Shown in pieces: positions 17,198 to 25,614 of a stretch of DNA of 64,000 nt. Each line of letters starts with the position of its first letter. Position 1 is the first letter of the stretch. The stretch is from contig JAMPXC010000002.1 of assembly GCA_023701385.1 (NCBI GenBank), forward strand, positions 62,001-126,000, in the 5' to 3' direction. The notes under the pieces are model-generated. The model did no database searches. It saw only the letters and a program-made list of their open reading frames with translations, and had not been told where the DNA came from. A program made the translations under genes and the position numbers. This stretch comes from Pseudobdellovibrio sp. (lineage in GTDB: Bacteria; Bdellovibrionota; Bdellovibrionia; Bdellovibrionales; Bdellovibrionaceae).

Positions 17198-20005
17198 CTA
17201 GTGCTTTTGATTTTGTGTTTTAGAAGGCCATAACTCAGTCCAGTGCGGGCGTTGTTCAGAAGCCTGCGTTGCTTGAGCTGTTTCTTCCATCGTTTGTTTA
17301 TTCACGATCACTTTTTCTAAAGCTGTTTCAGATAAGACTTTACCGCAAGCTTCAACAACCGCTTCAGCATCGATTTGATGGAAGTGGTAGATTTCAACTG
17401 GGCGACCGCACTTAGAGTGTTTACGTACAGCGCATGACTCGTGTCTTACGCCTACGATAGAACCTAAGTTATCAAGTAAGCCTGGCTCACCATCGTGAAC
17501 AGACACGATAGGTACGCGACGGCCTGAAGCCATTACTAAGTCAGCAGATCCTACGTCACCTTGACGGTTTAAGTATAAATCAGAAGTAATTCCTAATTCA
17601 TTACGTAAGTAGTTGTAGTCATTTTCATGAGCTAAAATACCGCACAATAAATCAGGTGAAGTTACAACGATAACGTTAGCGTAAATACCACGAGCTAATA
17701 AATCTTCTGATGCGCGGATCGCTTCAGTCGTTAATGAACCCATAGAGAAGATATTTACAACGTTATCACCTGGTTCATAACCAGCGTAACCACGGTAGTC
17801 GATTAAGTAGTAAGCGCCTTTTAAAACTTCTTCTCTGATTACGGCATGAATTTCAGCTTCAGATTTTGCTGTTACTTCTTCTTCGTTTACGCCACCAGTA
17901 ACCGGAAATTCAGCGCGAGCTAATTTCGACTCAGGATTTGCTTTGAAACGTAATTGTTTATTTAAGTACTTGTTCATGTCTTTTTGCTCAGCACCGCGAG
18001 TAACAAGACGTAATAAAGTACCGTTTCTGCCAGCGTTATCTAATAACAAGTGACGCTTGAATGTATCACATAAAATCCAATCAAGTTCTAAGCAGAAGAA
18101 CGGCTCCCAAGTAATTTGACCAGGGATTTGGAAGTCAGACTTCCAACCGTGCTGTGCGCCTTCTGGAGATAATGTCACACCTGATGGAGTACCCACGCAG
18201 ATGAAAGACGATTTCCAGTATAAGTTATAGAAGTACTGATCTAGAGCACGTTTGATAAAGAAATCGTAAACCGTCATTAATGGCATAACAGGTACGCCTA
18301 ATGTGTCGCGGATACGACCAAACGAACCCACACATGACATTACGTTACCTTCAGCGATTTCAAAACGTAAGAAACGATCTGATTCTTCTTCGCCAGGAAC
18401 TAAGTCAGGAAGTTTTGTATCTTTAACGCCGAATTCAGCTTCAACGTCAGTTACAGTTGGAGCACCGAAGATTTTACCATCCATTGCTGGATTTAAGTTC
18501 GTTGATGTTCCTACGTCTGGAGCCATTGTCATAAACAATTCACCAGCTGTTTTCCATTTTTTCTCGAAGTCATTTAATTTAGTAACATCAGCATTAGCGA
18601 TACGAGTAAGTTTCGCTGTTAACTGACCAAGCATCCATTGCGTGTGCGGGTAGCTGGCCATTTTTGTGTTGATATCTAATTTTTCTGGAAAGCCACCAAG
18701 TTTTTCAAACTCAGCTGCGAAGAAATTTTTATTTTTTTCTTTTAAAGCGTTTTGCGCTTTGATTTCAGAATATAATTTTTCGCCACGAGCTTGTAAGTAT
18801 TTAGCTTCTGGAGTTTTAGCATCAAAACCTGCGAATAATGTTTCGCCTTTGATACCTTGTTTAGCTTTTAGCTCATCCATCTCTTCTTGGTTATTTAAAG
18901 CCGAGTGGTTGCCAGGTTGTGCGGCCATTTTTAAGCCCCAGCCTTTTAACGTGTGAACGATAATGATTGTAGGCTTTCGTTTTGATTCTTTTGATTTCAA
19001 CATCGCTTCAGCAAGTTGAATCATATCATGACCACCGAAATCACGTAAGCCTTCGTATAATTCTTCAGGTGATACGCCATCTAAGAATTTTTTGATTTGC
19101 GGATGATCTTTTGTCATCGCGGCTTTTAACGCTTTCGGGTCATGCATTAAAAGAAAAGCTTGCAATTCGTAATCGAATAAGTCGTGCTCTAAGAATTTTT
19201 TGAATGTATCGCCGCCAGCTTTTTTGAATAAAGCTAAACGTTTAGAACCGTGACGAACTTGAATAACTTCCCAGCCGTTCGCAGCCATTGATTTTTCAAT
19301 ACGGTCAGCATCAGTGCCTTCCATGATTTTTTGATTCACGATACGGTGGCCATCAAGTGATTGACGGTTGTAGTCGACCATCCAAGTTAAGTTTCCGATT
19401 TCACGTTCAGCGAAATCCGGAACAGCTTCATACATTGAACCTTCGCGGAACTCAGAGTCTCCTGATAGCGCCCAGAAGTGAGCCTCTGGTACATCGTAAT
19501 TATGTTCTTTAGCAAAGCGGTACGCTAAGGCCATGTAACCGGCTTGAACTGGTGGAATGCCCACAGTACCAGACGGGAAGAAGTTATGGTGATCAGAATC
19601 GTATGTTGAGTGGTAAGATTGAAAAACCGGTTCGCCGTTTTTCGAATACTTACGTAAACCCATCATCGCTGTGTTTTTTTCTTCTTCAGATAATTTTGAT
19701 AAATCAGATTTTAAAAATAAATCTAAAAGGTAGTTGTACGAGTGATCTGTAGGCGAAGCGTGCGGTTTATTGGCAATATGGTCAAAGCCCGATTTAACGA
19801 TGAGGTGTAAAGCACCCATAATGTGTAAGGCAGAAGCCGATGCCGATTGGTGACCGCCGATTTTTGGATCGCCTTTATCTTTTTCTCTGATATTGGCTTG
19901 GAAAATCATTTGCGTCGCTAAGTAGTGCGCGCGTTTTGCGATATTGTCTAACGTGTCTTTGTTCAGATCTTTTAGATCTTTCAAAGTGATTTCTTTTCCT
20001 GACAT
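17198..20005 (-). CDS. aceE: Pyruvate dehydrogenase E1-like thiamine enzyme (AceE type)
   Basis: A 935-residue thiamine-diphosphate enzyme of the homodimeric E1/transketolase superfamily; AceE is usually near 890. An N-terminal GGHQSASASA loop is followed by the TPP/Mg segment beginning SGDSEF and ending VDYNRQSLDG. The usual GDG is GDS here. The middle and C-terminal transketolase-like domains follow, with a VSVHDGEPGLLDNLGS segment near 850. The expected reaction is oxidative decarboxylation of pyruvate feeding acetyl-CoA. No E2 or E3 genes are adjacent, so an alternative 2-oxoacid substrate is possible. It is transcribed with the downstream hydrolase. Confidence 0.75.
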   Translation of the reverse strand: MSGKEITLKDLKDLNKDTLDNIAKRAHYLATQMIFQANIREKDKGDPKIGGHQSASASALHIMGALHLIVKSGFDHIANKPHASPTDHSYNYLLDLFLKSDLSKLSEEEKNTAMMGLRKYSKNGEPVFQSYHSTYDSDHHNFFPSGTVGIPPVQAGYMALAYRFAKEHNYDVPEAHFWALSGDSEFREGSMYEAVPDFAEREIGNLTWMVDYNRQSLDGHRIVNQKIMEGTDADRIEKSMAANGWEVIQVRHGSKRLALFKKAGGDTFKKFLEHDLFDYELQAFLLMHDPKALKAAMTKDHPQIKKFLDGVSPEELYEGLRDFGGHDMIQLAEAMLKSKESKRKPTIIIVHTLKGWGLKMAAQPGNHSALNNQEEMDELKAKQGIKGETLFAGFDAKTPEAKYLQARGEKLYSEIKAQNALKEKNKNFFAAEFEKLGGFPEKLDINTKMASYPHTQWMLGQLTAKLTRIANADVTKLNDFEKKWKTAGELFMTMAPDVGTSTNLNPAMDGKIFGAPTVTDVEAEFGVKDTKLPDLVPGEEESDRFLRFEIAEGNVMSCVGSFGRIRDTLGVPVMPLMTVYDFFIKRALDQYFYNLYWKSSFICVGTPSGVTLSPEGAQHGWKSDFQIPGQITWEPFFCLELDWILCDTFKRHLLLDNAGRNGTLLRLVTRGAEQKDMNKYLNKQLRFKANPESKLARAEFPVTGGVNEEEVTAKSEAEIHAVIREEVLKGAYYLIDYRGYAGYEPGDNVVNIFSMGSLTTEAIRASEDLLARGIYANVIVVTSPDLLCGILAHENDYNYLRNELGITSDLYLNRQGDVGSADLVMASGRRVPIVSVHDGEPGLLDNLGSIVGVRHESCAVRKHSKCGRPVEIYHFHQIDAEAVVEACGKVLSETALEKVIVNKQTMEETAQATQASEQRPHWTELWPSKTQNQKH

Positions 20006-20064
20006 AAGTGGTTCCTTTTTGCAGGTGTATAGAGATAAAACTTATTCAATTTAGAGTAAAGACT

Positions 20065-20133
20065 TTATTGCTCGGCTGATGCAGGTTGTTCATCAGACCC
20101 ATCATTCGCAGATACGACTTTTTTGCCGGCGTT
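20065..20133 (-). pseudogene. Out-of-frame coding-like tail downstream of the TonB-like gene
   Basis: Just past the TonB-like stop, the shifted minus-strand frame reads a plausible hydrophilic peptide (NAGKKVVSANDG..., ending QPASAEQ) to a TAA at 20065. It has no start of its own. It may be an ancestral C-terminal extension lost by a frameshift, or chance. It fills the otherwise empty gap before aceE. Confidence 0.3.
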
Positions 20134-21017
20134 TAGGACTCCACCACGAAGTCCCAGCGGATCTTGATGGTGCCATCGCCCTCTACCATCCCTTTAGGAG
20201 GATTTGGGAACGGGGCTGCCTGTCTAAATGCTTCTACGGCGGCCTCATCGAGATCGCGAACACCAGATTCACCAATGACCTGTACTTTGACTAACGTGCC
20301 GGCGTCGTTAAGCACGATGATCAATTTAGTGACTTTGTTGTTCGAATCAGAGGCAATTGTTCTACCTTGTGTCATAAGGCGTGATACTTTTTGTTTCACT
20401 TGTGGTTGCCAGAACTGATTCAGCTGATTTTTAATGCGCTGATAGTAACCATAGTACTTGTACTCTTTAGTGTTTAATTGCGTTTTTAAACTTTGTTCAA
20501 CTTGCTCCAGTTTATCTGTCGAAGTGGCTTCAAGACCACGTTGATTTCCGTTTTGAGCTGTTTGTGTGTAATCTTGTTGTTTGCCGTTGATATCGGTTTT
20601 GCCTGTTCCTGCTTTTTTCGCAAGGGCATCGTAAGCGTTAAATTTTTCACCGAATAACGAAGGCTGAGATTTTTTCGCGGCCTTCATTGGTTTTTTCTCA
20701 ACCTGTTGAGCGTTTTTGAAAGTCTCGCCAGTTTTTGCGATTGTTTCTTTTTCAACAGAATTATTTTTTGCGCTTAAGTATTTTGCTTTTTCATTAATTT
20801 GTTCGTTCGCAGATTTTTCGTCAGTCTCAACGATTTGAGTTGGTTGTTTGTCATCTTTAACAACTTCTTCTGAAATTTCTTCGGGAGTCACAAGCACCAC
20901 TTCAACAGGAGCGAAGTGCTGTTGGATTTTCGGCAAGACAAAAACCACTGCAGCTAATGCGATATGGATCGCAATAGAAAGAGTGATAAAAATTTTAAGG
21001 CGATTAACTTTTTTCAT
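20133..21017 (-). CDS. TonB/TolA-like energy-transducer protein
   Basis: A 294-residue inner-membrane-anchored periplasmic protein. It has one N-terminal transmembrane helix (about 9-31), a charged Glu/Lys/Gln-rich spacer (about 40-195), and a C-terminal TonB-type domain (about 215-294) with LIIVLNDAGTLVKVQVIGESGVRDLDEAAVEA split across its strands and helix, ending KIRWDFVV. TonB-like proteins pass proton-motive-force energy to outer-membrane partners. The spacer lacks the Pro-rich repeats of classical TonB. No ExbB/ExbD genes are adjacent. It is divergent from the PP2C phosphatase, and its upstream region holds a CTAGACC/GGTCTAG palindrome. Confidence 0.8.
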   Translation of the reverse strand: MKKVNRLKIFITLSIAIHIALAAVVFVLPKIQQHFAPVEVVLVTPEEISEEVVKDDKQPTQIVETDEKSANEQINEKAKYLSAKNNSVEKETIAKTGETFKNAQQVEKKPMKAAKKSQPSLFGEKFNAYDALAKKAGTGKTDINGKQQDYTQTAQNGNQRGLEATSTDKLEQVEQSLKTQLNTKEYKYYGYYQRIKNQLNQFWQPQVKQKVSRLMTQGRTIASDSNNKVTKLIIVLNDAGTLVKVQVIGESGVRDLDEAAVEAFRQAAPFPNPPKGMVEGDGTIKIRWDFVVES

Positions 21018-21153
21018 ATCGACCTTTGTTTTGTTTTGCTGATGTTTTTCTTATGACATCAGATAGTTAAGCAAATCTCTTACTAGACTATCGGTTGTAT
21101 GACGTTTGAAATTGAGGTTTCGGTGATGCACTTTAGTCATATTTTTTGAAGAA

Positions 21154-21169
21154 CTAGACCAGGGTCTAG
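21154..21169. promoter_or_regulatory. CTAGACC-AG-GGTCTAG palindrome upstream of the PP2C gene
   Basis: A perfect 7-bp inverted repeat with a 2-nt centre lies between the divergent TonB-like and PP2C genes. It belongs to a set of GTCT/AGAC-based repeats seen upstream of several genes in the window. A transcription-factor site is proposed on symmetry and position. Confidence 0.4.
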
Positions 21170-21239
21170 CTTCACTATAGGTATTGGTTTAATTTGTGCC
21201 GTTTGACTCGGAAAGTAATCACTAGGACACTGTTTATGA

Positions 21240-21965
21240 ATGAGATTTCAGTGTTGGTGTTTATCAGATAAAGGGCTTAAACGTTCCGGCAATCAGGATT
21301 CATTTCTGATTGACGAACGAATTGGTGTTTTTGTAGTTGCCGATGGCGTAGGCGGTCACATGGGTGGCGAGGTCGCTTCTGCCCTGGCTGTTGAAACTGT
21401 ACGCGAAGTTTTGGGACATCCTAAAGCATTACAGTTCTCTCCGAGAGAAGTGCTTATGCAGGCGTACCAAGAAGCCTCACACCGTATTTTCGATAGAGCA
21501 GCACAAGAATCAAAATTAAATGGTATGGGAACAACCATGGTGATGGGTTACTTTCGTGATTCAAAACTTTATATCGCCAATGTGGGCGATAGCCGTTGTT
21601 ACTTGTACAGAAAACCTTACGTGTGGCAATTAACTGAAGATCACTCGTTGATTAATGAACAGATTCGTTTGGGATTTTTAACTGAAGAAAAAGCCAAAGC
21701 CACAATCGGAAAAAACGTGATCACCAGATCAGTTGGTTTTGAACGTGACGTGTATCCGGATATTTTAGAACGTGAAGTTTTTCCGGGCGATATTTTCTTA
21801 ATGTGCTCTGACGGCTTAACAGGAATGATCACTGATCAGGAAATGTGCCAGATTTTTAACGATAATTCTCCAGAAAAAACCACTCCTTTGTTTATTCAGC
21901 AGGCATTAGCTCACGGCGGTGATGACAACGTCACTGTTCTTGTGTTGAATTTCAGCGAAACATAA
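21240..21965 (+). CDS. PP2C-family Ser/Thr protein phosphatase
   Basis: A 241-residue soluble phosphatase of typical bacterial PP2C (Stp/PphA) length. The metal-binding aspartates are in GNQDSFL, VVADGVGGHMGGE, MCSDGLTG and GGDDNVTVLVL, so the dinuclear Mn/Mg site is complete. It dephosphorylates proteins modified by Ser/Thr kinases; no kinase gene is in the window. The M23 peptidase gene starts 3 bp after its stop, indicating a shared operon and a possible link to cell-wall control. An overlapping ATG at 21236 opens only a short frame, so 21240 is the start. Confidence 0.92.
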   Translation: MRFQCWCLSDKGLKRSGNQDSFLIDERIGVFVVADGVGGHMGGEVASALAVETVREVLGHPKALQFSPREVLMQAYQEASHRIFDRAAQESKLNGMGTTMVMGYFRDSKLYIANVGDSRCYLYRKPYVWQLTEDHSLINEQIRLGFLTEEKAKATIGKNVITRSVGFERDVYPDILEREVFPGDIFLMCSDGLTGMITDQEMCQIFNDNSPEKTTPLFIQQALAHGGDDNVTVLVLNFSET

Positions 21966-21968
21966 AGC

Positions 21969-22970
21969 ATGAGCGAACCACGAAAGCAAATTACCCTTTA
22001 TTTTGTTACCAGTAATGAGAGCGAGACTAAAAAGATCAGCTTGCCGGTCGCCTATTTTAAAATTTCGTTATTCTTCTTAGGCTTTTTTGCTGTGCTTTTA
22101 ATGGCTGGCTTTATCGATTACTTCGGATTGTTGGCCCAATCTTTAGAAAATAAAAAATTAAAATTAGAAAACATCGAATTAAAAAACCAATTCCAAGTGG
22201 TTGAAGCTAAACTAGATTCACTTCAATCGGCGATGGACCGGGTAACAAATGTTTCGAACAAATTAAAATTAATCACGGATATTCAATTAAAAGACCGCCC
22301 GGAAAAATTAAATTTTCCAGCAAGCCAGGTGGGTCCGAAAGTGGACGATCCGGTTCCGCGTATGAGTCTTGATGATATGGAAAAAGACGATCCGGTGATT
22401 GATACAGAAACTCCGCTGAACCCAATGAAGGGTGAAGTGGCTTCAGAAAAATCGACGGCGAATTACGCCTCGTTAGTTATTCGTATTGATCAAGCGGTGA
22501 AAGATTCAAATTTAAAAGAACAATCAGTGATTGAACTTTGGGAACTTTTATCGGATCGCCAAAGTTTACTTGCGGCAACGCCGAGTATTCAGCCAGCGCG
22601 CGGCCCGATTGGTTCGCGTTTTGGTTACCGTATTGACCCGATCAACGGCCGTCAAAAAATGCATGCAGGGTTAGATATTACAGCTCCTCCGGGAACGCCG
22701 GTGCGCTCGCCAGCCGATGGTATCGTAAGTTTTGCGGGTTGGGATGATCAGTTCGGCAAATTAGTATCCATCGATCACGGTTACGGAGTACTTACTCGTT
22801 TTGCGCATAACTCACAAATTTTCGTGCAAGTGGGACAAAAAGTTTCTCGCTACGATGTGATCGCAGCGGTTGGAAGTACGGGCCGCTCTACAGGGCCACA
22901 TTGCCATTATGAAGTTCGTGTCAACGGTATCGCCGTAAATCCTGCAAACTATATTTTAGATAACGATTAA
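21969..22970 (+). CDS. Membrane-anchored M23 (LytM) peptidoglycan endopeptidase
   Basis: A 333-residue protein with one transmembrane helix (about 27-48), a coiled-coil segment (about 55-100), a polar linker, and a C-terminal M23 domain (about 205-330). Zinc ligands are present: the first His and Asp in MHAGLDI and the HCH of GPHCHYEVR. It therefore looks catalytically active, cleaving peptide cross-links of peptidoglycan. NlpD/EnvC-like family members with changed ligands only activate amidases, which is not the case here. It is coupled to the PP2C gene with a 3-bp gap. Confidence 0.92.
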   Translation: MSEPRKQITLYFVTSNESETKKISLPVAYFKISLFFLGFFAVLLMAGFIDYFGLLAQSLENKKLKLENIELKNQFQVVEAKLDSLQSAMDRVTNVSNKLKLITDIQLKDRPEKLNFPASQVGPKVDDPVPRMSLDDMEKDDPVIDTETPLNPMKGEVASEKSTANYASLVIRIDQAVKDSNLKEQSVIELWELLSDRQSLLAATPSIQPARGPIGSRFGYRIDPINGRQKMHAGLDITAPPGTPVRSPADGIVSFAGWDDQFGKLVSIDHGYGVLTRFAHNSQIFVQVGQKVSRYDVIAAVGSTGRSTGPHCHYEVRVNGIAVNPANYILDND

Positions 22971-22985
22971 CAATCTGTGCTTCAT

Positions 22986-23000
22986 GTCTAAAGTTAAGAC
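22986..23000. promoter_or_regulatory. GTCT...AGAC repeat upstream of the TolC-family gene
   Basis: GTCT and AGAC flank a 7-nt spacer about 75 bp before the start at 23074. It is a weak member of the recurrent GTCT/AGAC set described under the palindrome at 21154. Confidence 0.25.
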
Positions 23001-23073
23001 ACTGAACTCAAACCTAATCGAATTGACCGCGGTATAGAACTTGTAAAAACAACCTCCAGTTCAGGAGTTGTTG

Positions 23074-24354
23074 ATGAAAAAGTTGATTCTGCTCGTAACC
23101 TTAAGTGCTTCTACATCTTATGGAATTGGTCTAAAAGAGGCGATTAAAGGCGCTATTCAAAACAACCCTCGTACAACGGCGATTGATCTGCGTATGCAAG
23201 CTATGCAAGACAGAAAAAAAGCGCAATACATGGATTTACTACCGTCATTACGCATTGGTAGTTCAGCTAATTTTTCACAAAATCAAATTTCAGGTGAACC
23301 AGGCACTTCACGCAGTTCAAGTTATGGTAACAACGTAGGTGTTTCAATGAATCTTTATAACGGTGGCGCCGATGTTGAATCATTACGAGCCACTGAAGAA
23401 CGCTTAAAAGCCAGAGATGCCGAATACAATTCAAGTACTTCGCAAATTCCGAACACGCGCGGAAGATTCGCCAGCTCAGTGTTTGAATCTTACATAAGCC
23501 TTGTTGAAAACTATGAGCAAAAAAACTTTGTTGTCGATTTAAAGAAAAAATTAGAGTTCTTACAGAAAGCCAACTTAAATGAAGAAGAGCGTGAAACTTT
23601 AAATCAAAGAATTACCGATTTAGAAACTTCAATGGTGAATGTAGATTACGGCATTAGCGAAGCGCAAAAAGATTTTACTTACTTTACGACTTTACCAGCT
23701 CCGCAGGCGTCAGATTTAGAAAGCTTCGATCAATTGCGCGGTGGTTTAGTGATTCCGGTTAATGCTGAAAAAGCTTTTCAAATCGCTTTAGAAAAAAGTC
23801 CGGATATTCAAAGCATGAATCACCGCTTGGCGGCTGAAACGCACGAGCGTGAAGCTGATAAACGTAAATTATTTCGCCCGCGTGTGGATTTAAATGCCGG
23901 CTATAACGATAACACATCTCGCGGTGACAGTGGTGCTTCAGTAAATTCAAAAGGCGCTTATGTTGGAGTGTCTCTGACTTACACGATTGGTGCGGGTTCA
24001 GTTTACCGTAACCGTGCAGGTAATAAAGAATTAGAGGCAACTCGCAGTGAGCGAGATGCAACTTTGGCTGACGTTCAGTACAGCTTAAATGCCCGTTATC
24101 ATGCTTTGGCAAATCAAGAGAAAGTTCAAAGCTTACAACAACAAAACTTGCAAACAGCGGATACTCGTTTAGCTACGATCTTTAAAAAGATCGAAAAGGG
24201 CGATAAAATTGAATTTAAAGATATGATCGCTGCGGTTGATACACGTTCAAACTACTGGCAATCAAATTTGCAATTAAAAAGAAACATCATCGCAGCTCGT
24301 TTTAATTTACAACGTACAGTAGGTACTTTGTTTGACGAGATCACGTTTCAATAG
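23074..24354 (+). CDS. TolC-family outer-membrane protein (stand-alone)
   Basis: A 426-residue protein with a short signal peptide ending near TSYG (residue 17) and two related halves of long amphipathic helices, each with the AFQIALEKSPDIQ-type hairpin start of outer-membrane efflux proteins. The barrel strands occur around YGNNVGVSMNLYNGG and KGAYVGVSLTYTIG. TolC-family trimers form the exit channel for tripartite pumps or type I secretion. No pump gene is adjacent. The ATG at 23074 is preferred over the upstream TTG at 23068 because AGGAG lies at 23063-23067. It converges with the gene at 24376 over a hairpin. Confidence 0.85.
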   Translation: MKKLILLVTLSASTSYGIGLKEAIKGAIQNNPRTTAIDLRMQAMQDRKKAQYMDLLPSLRIGSSANFSQNQISGEPGTSRSSSYGNNVGVSMNLYNGGADVESLRATEERLKARDAEYNSSTSQIPNTRGRFASSVFESYISLVENYEQKNFVVDLKKKLEFLQKANLNEEERETLNQRITDLETSMVNVDYGISEAQKDFTYFTTLPAPQASDLESFDQLRGGLVIPVNAEKAFQIALEKSPDIQSMNHRLAAETHEREADKRKLFRPRVDLNAGYNDNTSRGDSGASVNSKGAYVGVSLTYTIGAGSVYRNRAGNKELEATRSERDATLADVQYSLNARYHALANQEKVQSLQQQNLQTADTRLATIFKKIEKGDKIEFKDMIAAVDTRSNYWQSNLQLKRNIIAARFNLQRTVGTLFDEITFQ

Positions 24355-24355
24355 A

Positions 24356-24371
24356 TCGGCTGGCAAGCCGA
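24356..24371. terminator. Hairpin between convergent genes
   Basis: TCGGCT-GGCA-AGCCGA forms a perfect 6-bp stem with a tetraloop just after the TolC-family stop and just before the stop of the convergent gene at 24376. It has no T run on either side, so termination strength is uncertain. Confidence 0.45.
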
Positions 24372-24375
24372 CCAA

Positions 24376-25431
24376 CTAATAAATAAATTCGCTACCGAAG
24401 GTGAAGCCGGCCCACTGCATATTGTCTTCACCTTCAGCGTAATAAGCGCTGATGTGTGAACGTAAAGCATTTGTTACCCAAGAAAATCCTGTCGAAAAAT
24501 AATTAGATTTAGGGTCGAATTCATGTGCAAAGCCGCACATGTACTGCATCTTGTTTGCAAAATTCACTTTGTATCCGAAGGTCTGAAAGAAAGAGTAAGT
24601 GTGGTGTTGATCAGGGTCTTCGGTAAAACGTGAATCGGTTAGAAATTCGTGATCGTCGGTTGCGAAACTGTGACCAATCGTCACGCTTTGGGTGTTAAAA
24701 TTATTGTTTTCGACTGAGCCACGGCTCGAACCCGCTTGAAATATATTATTAGTTTTATCGTAATAATAGTAACTTCCGACCTGATCGGTTTTTTTGTAAA
24801 TATTTAAACCGGGGGATTCGTATTTATAGCCAAAGCGGTAATGTTGTCCGAGCTGGTGAATTCCGCCGAAGCCGGCAAAAAGGTGTCCGACTCTTTGTGA
24901 GATATCCCAATCATAACCGCGGGCAATGTTGCCATCGTTTGTAGTTTCAGTCATACGAATATTTTGTTCATTGATACGAAGACCAAGTTGAAAACCAAAA
25001 GGAAAATCTCTAAAGGCAAAAGAGTACAATAGATTGTACTGATCGGTTTTAAGATTTGTTGTTTTTACTCCGTCTTGAATAGGGGAAGATACGCGTGAGT
25101 CTACAGAAAGCTGGTTGACCAGTGAAAATTCATGAATATAAGAGTCAAAGGCATGAATGCTTGAGATATAATTCGGTGCAAATTTTGTCGAGCTCAATTC
25201 GTCAGTGCCATTCGAGGTTTTAAAAGAGTTCAGCGTTGTGCCTGTTAAGCTAAAATAGCTTTTTTGCTTTTCCGAAAGCAGTGCCGGATTGTAAAAAGAA
25301 GGAGCAGACGATTCGGTGATCGCTGCTCCGCTGTTTCCCAGTGCAGACTCTTTAAGTCCCACTGAGATTTGGGCATTTAAGGTTGAAGCGACTAAAAAAC
25401 ACAATAAAAAGAATATAACTTTGCGGCTCAT
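24376..25431 (-). CDS. Predicted outer-membrane beta-barrel protein (FadL/UPF0164-like N-terminus)
   Basis: A 351-residue exported protein with a signal peptide ending near LNAQ (residue 21). The N-terminus (ALGNSGAAITESSAPSFYNPALL) has the AxxxNPA pattern of FadL-like and PorV/UPF0164 barrels, which carry a hatch segment before the strands. The rest alternates hydrophobic and polar residues and is rich in Tyr and Phe. FadL members import hydrophobic compounds, but no family is certain here. It is the last gene downstream of the RND pump operon, separated from the 40-residue lipoprotein by about 46 bp, and may be cotranscribed with it. Confidence 0.65.
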   Translation of the reverse strand: MSRKVIFFLLCFLVASTLNAQISVGLKESALGNSGAAITESSAPSFYNPALLSEKQKSYFSLTGTTLNSFKTSNGTDELSSTKFAPNYISSIHAFDSYIHEFSLVNQLSVDSRVSSPIQDGVKTTNLKTDQYNLLYSFAFRDFPFGFQLGLRINEQNIRMTETTNDGNIARGYDWDISQRVGHLFAGFGGIHQLGQHYRFGYKYESPGLNIYKKTDQVGSYYYYDKTNNIFQAGSSRGSVENNNFNTQSVTIGHSFATDDHEFLTDSRFTEDPDQHHTYSFFQTFGYKVNFANKMQYMCGFAHEFDPKSNYFSTGFSWVTNALRSHISAYYAEGEDNMQWAGFTFGSEFIY

Positions 25432-25477
25432 ACAGTCTCAATTGTTCATGAGATTGTATGCCTTAGGCAAATTAATA

Positions 25478-25600
25478 TTAGCGCGCTCGATCTGCTGCTG
25501 TGCCACGATAAACATCGCCATTTGTACCTGTCGTTGTACAAGCCGTAATAAACGATGCCAGCAAGAAAGTTGCTGCTAAAAAAATCACACGTTTCATCAT
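25478..25600 (-). CDS. Very small lipoprotein (40 residues) after the RND pump gene
   Basis: A short gene encoding 40 residues. A positively charged start (MMKRV) and hydrophobic stretch lead to the lipobox FITAC, with Cys21 as the lipidated residue, leaving a mature peptide of only 20 residues ending AADRAR. GGGAGG lies 6 bp before the first ATG. It starts 14 bp after the RND pump stop on the same strand. Entericidin- or pump-associated lipopeptides have this form, but no specific family is recognised. The lipobox, ribosome-binding site and position make it likely to be real. Confidence 0.75.
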   Translation of the reverse strand: MMKRVIFLAATFLLASFITACTTTGTNGDVYRGTAADRAR

Positions 25601-25614
25601 ATAAACCTCCCTGT

